Shown: in pieces, positions 1-7,763 of the stretch
Numbering within the stretch: position 1 is the first letter of the stretch
How the letters are laid out: each line of letters begins with the position of its first letter
Source: Phaeobacter porticola
GTDB taxonomy: Bacteria > Pseudomonadota > Alphaproteobacteria > Rhodobacterales > Rhodobacteraceae
Reading direction: 5' to 3'
Assembly (NCBI RefSeq): GCF_001888185.1
Contig: NZ_CP016364.1
Location: forward strand, 3,100,001 to 3,164,000
Length of the DNA: 64,000 nt
Translations under genes and position numbers: made by a program
The notes under the pieces: generated by a model
Seen by the model: only the letters and a program-made list of their open reading frames with translations
What the model was told of the DNA's origin: nothing
The model's database searches: none

Positions 1-466
1 GGTCAATGCCGAGATCGATGGCACCGACATCGTCTACAAGAACTTCGTCCACATGGGCATTGCTGCTGGCACGCCCACAGGCCTGGTTGTGCCGGTGATC
101 CGCGACGCCGATGCGATGTCCTTTGCCGAGATCGAAAAGGCAATTGCCGAGAAAGGCGCCCGCGCCCGCGACGGCAAACTGTCGATGGCAGAGATGCAGG
201 GCGGCACCTTCACCATCTCCAACGGTGGTGTCTACGGCTCGCTGATGTCCTCGCCCATCCTGAACCCACCGCAATCCGGCATCCTGGGCATGCACAAGAT
301 CCAGGACCGCCCGATGGCGATCAACGGCAAGGTTGAGATCCGCCCGATGATGTATCTGGCACTGTCCTATGACCACCGCATCGTCGACGGCAAAGGTGCT
401 GTGACCTTCCTCGTGCGCGTCAAGGAAGCGCTGGAAGACCCCCGCCGCCTGCTGATGGATCTGTAA
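1..466 (+). CDS. sucB: Dihydrolipoyllysine-residue succinyltransferase (E2 of 2-oxoglutarate dehydrogenase), 3' part
   Basis: This is the C-terminal catalytic part of the E2 subunit, which moves the succinyl group from lipoamide to CoA in the TCA cycle. The reading frame is open from the first bases of the window, so the lipoyl and E1/E3-binding domains lie upstream. Visible family motifs are [20 protein letters not shown], the [11 protein letters not shown] stretch and the active-site [11 protein letters not shown], with the catalytic His and Asp both present. The protein ends LLMDL. lpdA (E3) follows about 1.4 kb downstream, consistent with an odh operon. Succinyl rather than acetyl or branched-chain specificity is inferred from the motif wording and the lpdA neighbour. 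Confidence 0.93.
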   Translation, partial: VNAEIDGTDIVYKNFVHMGIAAGTPTGLVVPVIRDADAMSFAEIEKAIAEKGARARDGKLSMAEMQGGTFTISNGGVYGSLMSSPILNPPQSGILGMHKIQDRPMAINGKVEIRPMMYLALSYDHRIVDGKGAVTFLVRVKEALEDPRRLLMDL

Positions 467-468
467 TC

Positions 469-867
469 TTGTCCAAACCAATCAGTATTTGGATTATCTC
501 GGTTTTAACTTGGCTCATATCGCTAGCCTCGGTCCAAAACCTTGTTCAAATACTGATTGGTTGGCCATCACAACAAGATCATGTGTTTCGCGTGGAAGCC
601 ATTTTTCTGTCCTCGCTTATGAGCTTTCTCATGTTCGGTATGTGGGGATTACTCACATTCCGAGAGTCTGCAAAAGCGGTTTATGCCGGTTGCTCTACAG
701 TCTTGTTTCTCGTTTGCCTCTTCGCGTTGAGTAGCATTAAACCTGCTTTTTTCGCTGAACCTGCGTACGTCGACACGTTCTATGTTCGGCCAGTGCAGTT
801 CGCTGTCTGGCTCACCATTGTCAGCTTTTTGGTCGCAATGACGGGTTGGAAGCTTAATCGCCAATGA
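469..867 (+). CDS. Small integral membrane protein of unknown function
   Basis: A 132-residue protein starting with TTG two bases after the sucB stop. It has about four hydrophobic segments (roughly residues 6-29, 45-63, 72-92 and 107-127) and a short basic tail, so it should sit in the inner membrane. I do not recognise the family. The DNA is visibly richer in A+T than sucB and lpdA on either side, and codon choice is less GC-biased, which suggests a later insertion into the odh operon. The next gene overlaps its stop by ATGA, which supports real translation of both. Confidence 0.6.
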   Translation: MSKPISIWIISVLTWLISLASVQNLVQILIGWPSQQDHVFRVEAIFLSSLMSFLMFGMWGLLTFRESAKAVYAGCSTVLFLVCLFALSSIKPAFFAEPAYVDTFYVRPVQFAVWLTIVSFLVAMTGWKLNRQ

Positions 868-1124
868 CGTCTCCTCAACCAGATACAGAGATACGCGCCG
901 AACTTGTCCGACTGACCGAAGGTCTGGACTACTATCGCGCGTGGTGGATTGCACAACTGGAGGCAACGCTCCCAGCGGGAGAAACGCTGGACCTCAACAC
1001 CGTTGTGGTACCTGGAAGTGACTTCCTCGATATTTATGATCAGCAGTCTCGCAAAGGCGCCCGTAAGCAAATTCTAGAGGAGGTACAAAGTTGGTACGCC
1101 CACGCTGCAAATGCAATTTCATGA
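864..1124 (+). CDS. Hypothetical 86-residue protein
   Basis: It starts at the ATG of an ATGA overlap with the preceding membrane protein. It has no signal peptide or membrane segment, is acidic, and looks helical at both ends (residues 8-33 and 62-86). I do not recognise it. It shares the AT-richer composition of its upstream neighbour and overlaps the start of the broken gene that follows. The overlap suggests a small co-transcribed cassette. Confidence 0.5.
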   Translation: MTSPQPDTEIRAELVRLTEGLDYYRAWWIAQLEATLPAGETLDLNTVVVPGSDFLDIYDQQSRKGARKQILEEVQSWYAHAANAIS

Positions 1125-1392
1125 TATTATGAAGTCAGGCCACCAAGAGATTAATCAGGAAACAAAGGCCTTTCTCGCTCGATTTCGCACGGATATGGGC
1201 TTTGATTTCTTCGCGACATCGGGCCTGATACGCATGACAATGAACAAAGCTATAAAGCGCGGCAGGCTTGCCAATGATGTGGAGTGATACATGCTTGAGA
1301 AATTTATGGTGGACGGTACACCGAGCGACTTCACTCCCAAAGAGATTGCCCCGATCCGACTGCTGATGAAAGTCTATAAAGAATCAAAATGA
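1111..1392 (+). pseudogene. Hypothetical gene interrupted by an in-frame TGA
   Basis: In frame with ATG 1111 the sequence reads as a convincing protein (FHDIMKSGHQEINQ, then FLARFRTDMGFDFFATSGL, then IRMTMNKAIKRGRLANDVE) up to a TGA at 1285-1287. It continues in the same frame as YMLEKFMVDGTPSDFTPKEI and LLMKVYKESK to TGA 1390-1392. Both halves have similar composition and the final stop overlaps the next ATG as ATGA, as expected for one gene with a nonsense mutation. A GGAG five bases before ATG 1291 could allow reinitiation, giving a 33-residue second product. The true start may lie slightly upstream, since AGAGGAGG is at 1075-1082. Sequencing error cannot be excluded. Confidence 0.5.
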
Positions 1393-1778
1393 CCGCAGAA
1401 CTCACCGCCCTCACCCTCGCCGCGCTTCTGCAAGCGCTTCAGTTTTGCGCATATGCCATCACGGCAAATCGCCAACTGGATCCGAAAATAGCACTTGGCC
1501 CACGCGACACGCCGGTCACCCTGACAGGTACAGCCGGACGCTTCAAACGTGCGATGGAAAACCATTTCGAAGGGCTGATCCTGTTCACCATCGCCTGCGG
1601 CGTGGTGGTGATCAGCGATCAATCGACGGGCTTCACCGCAGGCTGTGCCTGGGTCTATCTTTGCGCCCGGGTGCTCTACGTGCCGGCTTACGCCTTGGGC
1701 TGGACCCCTGGCCGCTCGATCATCTGGTTTGTCGGCTTTTTTGCCACCGTCTTTATGTTGATCGCAGCGCTGGTATGA
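1389..1778 (+). CDS. MAPEG family membrane protein
   Basis: A 129-residue protein with about four membrane helices and the MAPEG-type pattern: an N-terminal helix with TALTLAALLQALQFCAYAIT, then RFKRAMENHFEGL, where the E-N-x-x-E core resembles the glutathione-binding region of MAPEG proteins. The superfamily covers membrane-associated glutathione and eicosanoid enzymes; most bacterial members have no assigned substrate. The start overlaps the stop of the broken upstream gene (ATGA). A MAPEG gene next to lpdA is, as I recall, common in roseobacters. Function beyond family membership is unknown. Confidence 0.8.
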   Translation: MTAELTALTLAALLQALQFCAYAITANRQLDPKIALGPRDTPVTLTGTAGRFKRAMENHFEGLILFTIACGVVVISDQSTGFTAGCAWVYLCARVLYVPAYALGWTPGRSIIWFVGFFATVFMLIAALV

Positions 1779-1790
1779 GCCGTCACCTTT

Positions 1791-1838
1791 CCCAAATACT
1801 CCGGGGGAGGCCCGCAAGGGCCGGGGGCAGAGCCCCTT
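1791..1838. repeat. GC-rich double-hairpin intergenic element
   Basis: Between the MAPEG gene and lpdA, the sequence holds AAATACTCCGGGGGAGG followed by two adjacent hairpins: GGCCC-GCAA-GGGCC (about 1808-1820) and GGGGC-AGA-GCCCC (about 1824-1836), ending in TTTTCCCC. The wording resembles a short repeat I have seen in many Rhodobacteraceae intergenic regions, but only one copy was found in this window. It may act as a weak terminator or processing site before lpdA. Confidence 0.5.
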
Positions 1839-1882
1839 TTCCCCATGACCTTAATCGCTAACCCCTCAAGGAGCACATCAAT

Positions 1883-3280
1883 ATGGCATCCTATGACGTG
1901 ATCGTAATCGGCGCCGGCCCCGGTGGCTATGTCTGCGCCATCCGCTGCGCACAGCTGGGCCTCAAGACCGCAGTGGTCGAGGGCCGCGAAACCCTCGGCG
2001 GTACCTGCCTCAACGTCGGCTGTATCCCCTCAAAGGCCCTGTTGCACTCGACCCATCTGCTGCATGAAGCGGAACATAACTTCGCCCATATGGGTCTGAA
2101 GGGCAAAAGCCCCTCGGTCGACTGGGCGCAGATGAAATCCTACAAGGAAGAGGTCATCGGCCAGAACACCGGCGGCATCGAGTTTCTGTTCAAGAAGAAC
2201 AAGATCGACTGGATCAAGGGCTGGGCCTCCATCCCCGAGGCTGGCAAGGTCAAGGTGGGCGATGACACCCATGAGGCCAAGAACATCGTGATTGCCTCCG
2301 GCTCGGTGCCCTCCTCGCTGCCAGGCGTCGAGGTCGACAACGCCAAGGGGATTGTAGTGGACAGCACCGGCGCGCTGGACCTGCCCAAGATCCCAAAGAA
2401 AATGGTCGTAATCGGTGCCGGCGTCATCGGGCTGGAACTGGGGTCGGTCTATGCACGTCTCGGGTCTGACGTGACCGTGGTTGAATATATGGACGCCGTT
2501 TGCCCCGGCATGGACAAAGATGTTCAGCGCAGCTTCAAGCGGATCCTTGAAAAACAGGGTCTGAACTTCATCATGGGGGCTGCGGTACAGGAGGTTGAAA
2601 CCTCCAAGACCAAAGCAAAGGTGAAGTACCAGCCGAAAAAAGGCGGCGATGACGAAGTGATCGATGCCGATGTGGTGTTGGTCGCCACCGGTCGCAAGCC
2701 CTACGCTGAGGGGCTGGGCCTTGATGCTCTGGGTGTCAAGATGACCGAGCGCGGCCAGATCGCAACCGACGCCCATTGGGCCGCGAATGTCAAAGGTGTC
2801 TATGCCATCGGTGACGTTATCGAGGGGCCGATGCTGGCCCATAAGGCCGAAGATGAAGGAATGGCGGTGGCCGAGGTGATTGCGGGCAAACATGGCCACG
2901 TCAACTACGGCGTGATCCCCGGCGTGGTCTACACCACACCCGAGGTGGCCACCGTGGGCCAGACCGAAGATGCGCTGAAGGCCGAAGGTCGCAAGATCAA
3001 GACCGGCAAGTTCATGTTCATGGGCAACGCCCGCGCCAAGGCCGTGCATCAGGCCGAAGGCGGCTTCGTAAAGTTGATTGCGGACAAGGAAACCGATCGT
3101 ATTCTAGGCGCATCAATCATCGGTCCAGCAGCTGGCGACCTAATCCACGAAATCTGTGTAGCGATGGAATTCGGCGCTTCCGCCGAGGATCTGGCCCTCA
3201 CTTGCCATGCGCATCCAACCTACTCCGAAGCCGTCCGCGAAGCGGCACTGGCCTGCGGCGACGGCCCGATCCACAGCTAA
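1883..3280 (+). CDS. lpdA: Dihydrolipoyl dehydrogenase (E3)
   Basis: A 465-residue flavoprotein disulfide reductase that reoxidises dihydrolipoamide with NAD+ for the 2-oxoacid dehydrogenase complexes. The N-terminal FAD site is [15 protein letters not shown], the redox-active disulfide is in [16 protein letters not shown], the NAD-binding motif is [20 protein letters not shown], and the second FAD motif reads [20 protein letters not shown]. The active-site His-Glu pair is in [15 protein letters not shown] near the C-terminus. Length is normal. AAGGAG lies 10 bases before ATG 1883. It probably belongs to the odh operon with the upstream sucB and is followed by a strong terminator hairpin. Confidence 0.97.
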   Translation: MASYDVIVIGAGPGGYVCAIRCAQLGLKTAVVEGRETLGGTCLNVGCIPSKALLHSTHLLHEAEHNFAHMGLKGKSPSVDWAQMKSYKEEVIGQNTGGIEFLFKKNKIDWIKGWASIPEAGKVKVGDDTHEAKNIVIASGSVPSSLPGVEVDNAKGIVVDSTGALDLPKIPKKMVVIGAGVIGLELGSVYARLGSDVTVVEYMDAVCPGMDKDVQRSFKRILEKQGLNFIMGAAVQEVETSKTKAKVKYQPKKGGDDEVIDADVVLVATGRKPYAEGLGLDALGVKMTERGQIATDAHWAANVKGVYAIGDVIEGPMLAHKAEDEGMAVAEVIAGKHGHVNYGVIPGVVYTTPEVATVGQTEDALKAEGRKIKTGKFMFMGNARAKAVHQAEGGFVKLIADKETDRILGASIIGPAAGDLIHEICVAMEFGASAEDLALTCHAHPTYSEAVREAALACGDGPIHS

Positions 3281-3344
3281 CTTTGCCAATTGGGAAACGG
3301 CATGTATCACGCTGCCAGTCCCTACTAGATATGATACTTACACC

Positions 3345-3376
3345 AATACGGCCCACTCATTGGTGGGCCGTATTCT
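3345..3376 (+). terminator. Hairpin terminator after lpdA
   Basis: AATACGGCCCAC (3345-3356) pairs perfectly over 12 bp with GTGGGCCGTATT (3363-3374) around a TCATTG loop. The right arm ends in TATTCTCTTG. It lies in the gap before the EthD-like gene, so it probably ends the odh transcript. Confidence 0.7.
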
Positions 3377-3396
3377 CTTGAAACGGAGCCTATGCT

Positions 3397-3711
3397 ATGA
3401 GCGTCAGCCTGCAAGTGATCTACCCTGCCTCTGCCGAGGCGATTTTTGACTACGACTATTATGAAAACACTCATCTGCCCCTTGTCGAAGAACATTGGGG
3501 AGAGCTGATGGAAACCGTCGAGGCATCGCGCGGCATCGCGGGTGGGCCTGACGTACCTGCGCCCTATCTGCTGATCGCAACGATCACCTTTGCTGATATG
3601 GACACGCTGGACATGGCAATGGGTGAAAAAGGCGGTCCCATAATTGATGACGTCATCAATTTCACCAATGTGCAACCACAGATCTTGGTCGGCCAGGTCT
3701 TGATGAGCTGA
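3397..3711 (+). CDS. EthD family protein
   Basis: A 104-residue dimeric ferredoxin-like (alpha+beta barrel) protein. The diagnostic features are DYDYYENTHLPLVEEHW near residue 20, the Y-x-x-x-H-x-P-L motif of the EthD family, and the terminal FTNVQPQILVGQVL strand. EthD was first described as an accessory protein of ETBE degradation; the chromosomal homologues have no known substrate. It appears to be a single-gene unit between the lpdA terminator and the convergent flavoprotein gene. Confidence 0.8.
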   Translation: MSVSLQVIYPASAEAIFDYDYYENTHLPLVEEHWGELMETVEASRGIAGGPDVPAPYLLIATITFADMDTLDMAMGEKGGPIIDDVINFTNVQPQILVGQVLMS

Positions 3712-3756
3712 TCAAGACAAAGGTATTTTTGGTGGCGCTGAACGCAGGCCACCCTG

Positions 3757-4362
3757 CTACCACATCGTTTCGGCAGCGCGCGGAGCCCAAGCCTCATCAT
3801 AGGTCGCTCCGCCCTCTTCGCCCGCAGTTTGTTCCGCAAGAATCTCTCCCATAGAGGGCAGAGCGTCGCTATCGTCACCCGCGGACCAGGTCCCTGCGCG
3901 CATCAGGGCGCGCGCGCATTGACTGTATATTTCGTCAATTGCGATGACAATAACTGTACGGGGTTGTTTGCCATTCTTGTCGAAACGCTCCAGCACATGG
4001 GCGTCCGCCGTGATTTGTGCGCGGCCATTCACCCGCACAACATTGTTTGAACCGGGCACAAGGAACATGAGCGATACGCGAGGATCGCGGACGATGTTGC
4101 GCAGGCTGTCAATGCGGTTGTTCCCACGCCAATCCGGCAGGGCCAGCGTGCCCGGGTTCAATTCCAACACAACCGGACCATCGTCGCCGCGTGGACTATC
4201 ATCCGTGCCTTCGGGACCAACCGTCGCCAACATGCACAGACGTGACGCCATGATCCACTGACTATAGAGCGGTGTCATTTGTCGCGCCACTTTGCGTATA
4301 GAGGGTGCCCCCGGTGTCCCGTAAAGTGCCTCTAGCTGTTCAACCGTGTTGAGAAATTCCAT
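3757..4362 (-). CDS. Pyridoxamine 5'-phosphate oxidase-type FMN flavoprotein
   Basis: A 201-residue split-barrel protein. The region SRLCMLATVGPEGTDDSPRG followed by LALPDWRGNNRIDSLRNI and VSLMFLVPGSNNVVRVNGRA matches the MSMEG_1061-like PPOX flavoproteins, whose substrates are unknown. FMN binding is inferred from the family. It is the last gene of a minus-strand run with the acyltransferase, ftsX and ftsE; its ATG lies 23 bases inside the acyltransferase 3' end, so the two should be co-translated. Confidence 0.8.
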   Translation of the reverse strand: MEFLNTVEQLEALYGTPGAPSIRKVARQMTPLYSQWIMASRLCMLATVGPEGTDDSPRGDDGPVVLELNPGTLALPDWRGNNRIDSLRNIVRDPRVSLMFLVPGSNNVVRVNGRAQITADAHVLERFDKNGKQPRTVIVIAIDEIYSQCARALMRAGTWSAGDDSDALPSMGEILAEQTAGEEGGATYDEAWAPRAAETMW

Positions 4363-5089
4363 CGCGCGTGAACCCCGCTTCCTGCATCAACTTATCAGAA
4401 TGTGACTCGACCTGTTCTTCCAGCGTTGCCATGAATGCATTGCGTTCCAAGCCGGGCGCGATAGAGGGTAAGAACTCCACCACGGCCAGACCCGGCTTAC
4501 GCAGAATGCCCGTACGAGGCCAGAACAGGCCGACATTTGTGGCGGCAGGCACGCAAGGCTGCTCAAGCGCTGCATAAAGAACGCCGGTACCGATCTTATA
4601 AGGTTTGTCAGCCCCAGGCGCGACGCGTGTCCCCTGCGGGTAAATCACCAACTGGCCCGGATCGGAAAACTCGGCCGCGACGTCTTTAACCATTCGAGCA
4701 ATGGCATTGCCCTTTTTCCCGCGGTTCACCGGCACACAGCCAAGCCGCTTGGCATAGATACCAATGATCGGTGTCCACAACAGTTCTCGCTTCATGATGA
4801 ACTTGGCAGCCGGCGTTGCGTGAAAGATAATCAGAATATCAAGAAAACTCTGATGTTTGGCCGCGATGATGACCTCTTCGGTCGGGATTGGTCCACGTAC
4901 CTCGGTGCGTAGCCCCAGCATCCAGCGGGCGCACCACAGAACATAGCCTGCATAGGTCCGGCACGCCATCCGCGCGCCCCGTGGCGAGACCAGCGCCCAA
5001 GGAGCAAAGACTAACCCAAAGACGGCCATCATCACATAGATCTGAACCATAAACACGGCCGAGAGCAGCCATCGAAATGCAGTTTTCAC
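4340..5089 (-). CDS. 1-acyl-sn-glycerol-3-phosphate acyltransferase-type protein (PlsC-like)
   Basis: A membrane-bound acyltransferase that would convert lysophosphatidate to phosphatidate. Motif I is AAKHQSFLDI (the NHx4D-type motif with Lys in place of the usual Asn), motif III is VIYPQGTR, and a hydrophobic helix lies at residues 4-30. I place the start at GTG 5089, which overlaps the ftsX stop as GTGA; this gives 249 residues, the normal PlsC length. A longer frame reaches 5248 but its extra 53 residues run through ftsX and look non-coding. Coupling to ftsEX is unusual but, from memory, conserved in relatives. Confidence 0.88.
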   Translation of the reverse strand: MKTAFRWLLSAVFMVQIYVMMAVFGLVFAPWALVSPRGARMACRTYAGYVLWCARWMLGLRTEVRGPIPTEEVIIAAKHQSFLDILIIFHATPAAKFIMKRELLWTPIIGIYAKRLGCVPVNRGKKGNAIARMVKDVAAEFSDPGQLVIYPQGTRVAPGADKPYKIGTGVLYAALEQPCVPAATNVGLFWPRTGILRKPGLAVVEFLPSIAPGLERNAFMATLEEQVESHSDKLMQEAGFTRDGISQHG

Positions 5090-5985
5090 GCCAAATCTCC
5101 AAGACGTTTGTTGGCCGCACGCGTTGTTGCGGCAAAGGCGACGAGCGCACCAAGCACAGGAATGCACAGCGGCAGGAGCCAGCTCCAGCCCTGAAAGCCC
5201 AAACCGGTCAGAAACCCACCCTCGCGTGAGGCTTCGGGCATCAGCCACACCCCGATCATGCCTAGGGCAACACCCACTGCAGCCCCCAGAAGGGCGCGCA
5301 GAGTAAATCGGCGGATAAAGGCCTGCGCAATGTAGGTATCCAAGGCTCCGACCAGTCGTAGCACTTCGATCACCTGAGAATTGGCCGCTAGTGCTGCATT
5401 TGCCGCAAGAGTTATCATCGCTGCCGTGGCCCCACCGATCAACAGGATCGACACCCAGGCCAGTCGGCGCAAGGCCTGTGCCGCGTCCACAAGAGGCGCA
5501 CGCCAGCGGGTGTGATCATCAAGGATTGCGCCCGGAACTTCAGCCTGAAGCCGCAAACGCAAACCAACCGCATCATAACCCGGATCATCTTCGATCACCT
5601 CAATCAGTTGCGGAATGGGCAGCGTATCCAGCGGCAGCTCAGTCCCAAACCAGGGCGTCAGCAGGGCTGCCTGCTCCTCGCGGCTCAGCGCGCGGACAGA
5701 GGCAACACCTGGGGTCTGTTCCAGAATGCTCAGTGCCGCCTCGGTCTGCGCAACACGCTGTTCCGCCGGGGCATTGATGCGCAGCGTTGCGGCGCGCGCC
5801 AGCTCTTCTGCCCAGCGATCCGCCAATCGACCAGAGGCCAGCGACAGGGCCAGCGCAAAAACGGCCAAAAAGGCCATTGCACCCGACACAAACAAAGTGA
5901 GCTGTGCTGTAAACCCACTCGGCGGCACCACCCGGTCGGCCTGAGCATCACCGACGATGAGATTGCGGAGACGGGACAGGTTCAT
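5086..5985 (-). CDS. ftsX: Cell division protein FtsX
   Basis: The membrane subunit of the FtsEX complex, which activates peptidoglycan hydrolases at the septum. The 299-residue protein has a cytoplasmic N-terminus, a first membrane segment around residues 28-50, an extracytoplasmic domain to about residue 165, and three more membrane segments at roughly 175-197, 225-250 and 265-287. The conserved loop reads ANSQVIEVLRLVGALDTYIA. Its start overlaps the ftsE stop. The chromosome partner and its C-terminal acyltransferase neighbour are on the same strand. Confidence 0.9.
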   Translation of the reverse strand: MNLSRLRNLIVGDAQADRVVPPSGFTAQLTLFVSGAMAFLAVFALALSLASGRLADRWAEELARAATLRINAPAEQRVAQTEAALSILEQTPGVASVRALSREEQAALLTPWFGTELPLDTLPIPQLIEVIEDDPGYDAVGLRLRLQAEVPGAILDDHTRWRAPLVDAAQALRRLAWVSILLIGGATAAMITLAANAALAANSQVIEVLRLVGALDTYIAQAFIRRFTLRALLGAAVGVALGMIGVWLMPEASREGGFLTGLGFQGWSWLLPLCIPVLGALVAFAATTRAANKRLGDLA

Positions 5986-6659
5986 AGGTCCACCCCCGCC
6001 TGCTGAAGCTGCCGGTTCGAAATCCGCAGAACCCGTGCTTGCACCTGTTTTTTGGCGGCTCGGATCAGCGACAAATCATGGGTGGCTACTAGGACGGTTT
6101 TGCCCATGTGATTCAACTCGACAAGCAGTTGTAACAGCCGCTGCGACATTTCCCAGTCAACATTGCCGGTTGGCTCATCCGCGATGATCACATCGGGCGA
6201 CAGGATCACCGAACGGGCCAACGCCGCGCGTTGGCGTTCACCACCGGAAAGCTCCGGCGGCCTCGCATGGGCGCGATCTGAAAGACCAACCCAACTCAGC
6301 AGTTCGTTCAAATTCGCCTCTTCCTGATCAATATCTCGGCCCGATACTGTCAGAGGCAAAGCGATATTCTCGATCACCGACAGATGGTCAAGAAATCGGC
6401 AATCCTGATGAACAACACCGACGCGACGGCGTAGATACGCCATCTGATCGCGATCCAACCCATTGATATCCATGTTAAACGCCCGCGCCCGGCCAGAGGT
6501 TGGCGTTAGCGCCCCATAGCACAGCTTCAGCAGCGTAGTCTTGCCCGCGCCGGATGGCCCGGTCAGGAAATGGAACGAGCCCGGCGCAAGCTGCACCGAC
6601 ACCTCGTTCAGCAGTTCCCCGCCGCCGTAGTTGTACCCCACATTGTCCAGCTCGATCAC
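5982..6659 (-). CDS. ftsE: Cell division ATP-binding protein FtsE
   Basis: The ABC ATPase of FtsEX. With the GTG start at 6659 the product is 225 residues, the usual FtsE size, and AAGGGGA sits five bases upstream. Walker A is GPSGAGKT (34-41), the signature is LSGGE (137-141), Walker B is VIIADEP (157-163) and the switch His is H194. The frame remains open upstream to 6815, so a longer form is possible, but the extra residues do not resemble FtsE. It overlaps ftsX by a few bases. It is divergent from the zinc-ribbon gene, so the 216-bp gap probably carries both promoters. Confidence 0.9.
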   Translation of the reverse strand: MIELDNVGYNYGGGELLNEVSVQLAPGSFHFLTGPSGAGKTTLLKLCYGALTPTSGRARAFNMDINGLDRDQMAYLRRRVGVVHQDCRFLDHLSVIENIALPLTVSGRDIDQEEANLNELLSWVGLSDRAHARPPELSGGERQRAALARSVILSPDVIIADEPTGNVDWEMSQRLLQLLVELNHMGKTVLVATHDLSLIRAAKKQVQARVLRISNRQLQQAGVDL

Positions 6660-6875
6660 GGCGGTCCCCTTTTGGTCCCCGGTGTTTTGCCCGACTGAGC
6701 GCGCAGTTTCAATGGTTCGCGCTGTTGCCATCCCGCCCCGGCCCGTTTTGCATGACAGGTCCCGCGCGATTGGCTCTTTCGTGGAAAGACGGAACTGCCT
6801 ATGATTATTCAACAATCACCCGCCGACAGCCGCCCGGACCCCCCCGGAGCCACCTTAGGTCCCAAGGAGTGACCC

Positions 6876-7703
6876 ATGCGACTGACATGTCCGAACTGTG
6901 CTGCCCAGTATGAGGTGCCGGATGATGTGATCCCGGATGAAGGGCGCGATGTCCAGTGCTCAAACTGCGGTCAAACCTGGTTTCAGGCTGGCCACGCGGT
7001 CACATCACAGGATGATATTGATCCCAATCTGCCTTCAGCCGATGCTTCAGAGGCGGATCATCTGACGGATCCTTCCACAACCATAAGTGACGACGACCAC
7101 GCAATCGCTCATGATACAACGCCTGCACAGGATGAGGACCCACAGAACAGTCACCCAGAAGTAGCAGCGCAAGCGCGGGGTCTGGATCCTTCAATCAGCG
7201 ATATCCTGCGTGAAGAGGCCCAACGCGAGGCCAGCCTGCGTGCCGCAGAGGCGGGCAGCCTGCAGACGCAAACCGATCTCGGGTTGGATTCACTCCCCGA
7301 AGACGAATCCGCACGGCGGGCCCGCGAAGCGCGCGAACAGATGGCGCGTATGAGGGGGGAAGACCCCCAACAACTGGCAACATCAGAGACCGAGTCCCGC
7401 CGCGGGCTCCTGCCCAATATAGACGAAATCAATTCCACCTTGCGATCAGGTGGTGACATACCTGCTGCGGCAATCGCCCCGCCGACAGATGCCGCACCGC
7501 CCAAGAAAAAGCGGAACTTCACCCGCGGTTTCGCCTTTGCACTACTGATCGCGCTGGCACTGGCCATGGCCTATGACAACGCTCCATTGATTGCACAGAA
7601 ACTGCCGCAGGCGGATCCCTACCTCAGCAGCTATGTTGCCAAAGTGGATGCCGCACGACTGTGGTTAGATACCAAGGTCCGCGCATTCACCGTGCAGCAA
7701 TAA
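6876..7703 (+). CDS. Zinc-ribbon (MJ0042-type) membrane-anchored protein
   Basis: A 275-residue protein with an N-terminal zinc ribbon (Cys5, Cys8, Cys28, Cys31 in CPNC and CSNC), a long acidic, probably disordered middle (residues 40-205), and one membrane helix at about 214-233, leaving a short C-terminal domain. The architecture is typical of conserved alphaproteobacterial proteins of unknown role next to ftsEX. The ATG at 6876 follows AAGGAGTG by a few bases. Topology with a cytoplasmic zinc ribbon is inferred. There is no sign of a helix-turn-helix, so a regulatory role is only a guess. Confidence 0.8.
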   Translation: MRLTCPNCAAQYEVPDDVIPDEGRDVQCSNCGQTWFQAGHAVTSQDDIDPNLPSADASEADHLTDPSTTISDDDHAIAHDTTPAQDEDPQNSHPEVAAQARGLDPSISDILREEAQREASLRAAEAGSLQTQTDLGLDSLPEDESARRAREAREQMARMRGEDPQQLATSETESRRGLLPNIDEINSTLRSGGDIPAAAIAPPTDAAPPKKKRNFTRGFAFALLIALALAMAYDNAPLIAQKLPQADPYLSSYVAKVDAARLWLDTKVRAFTVQQ

Positions 7704-7763
7704 GATAATGTATCGGCGCAATGCTTCGTACCGAAATTGGGTGTCAGACTGTATTTTGATGGA

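Noticed and set aside
2030-3049. A 339-codon minus-strand frame opposite lpdA
   Set aside because: It is entirely antisense to lpdA, is rich in His and Asp with no domain, and arises from the high GC of the gene.
5090-5248. N-terminal extension of the PlsC-like protein
   Set aside because: The added 53 residues lie inside ftsX in another frame; the GTGA overlap at 5089 and the normal family length favour the short form.
6660-6815. N-terminal extension of FtsE
   Set aside because: Residues are unlike FtsE and the GTG at 6659 has a good ribosome site and gives the family length.
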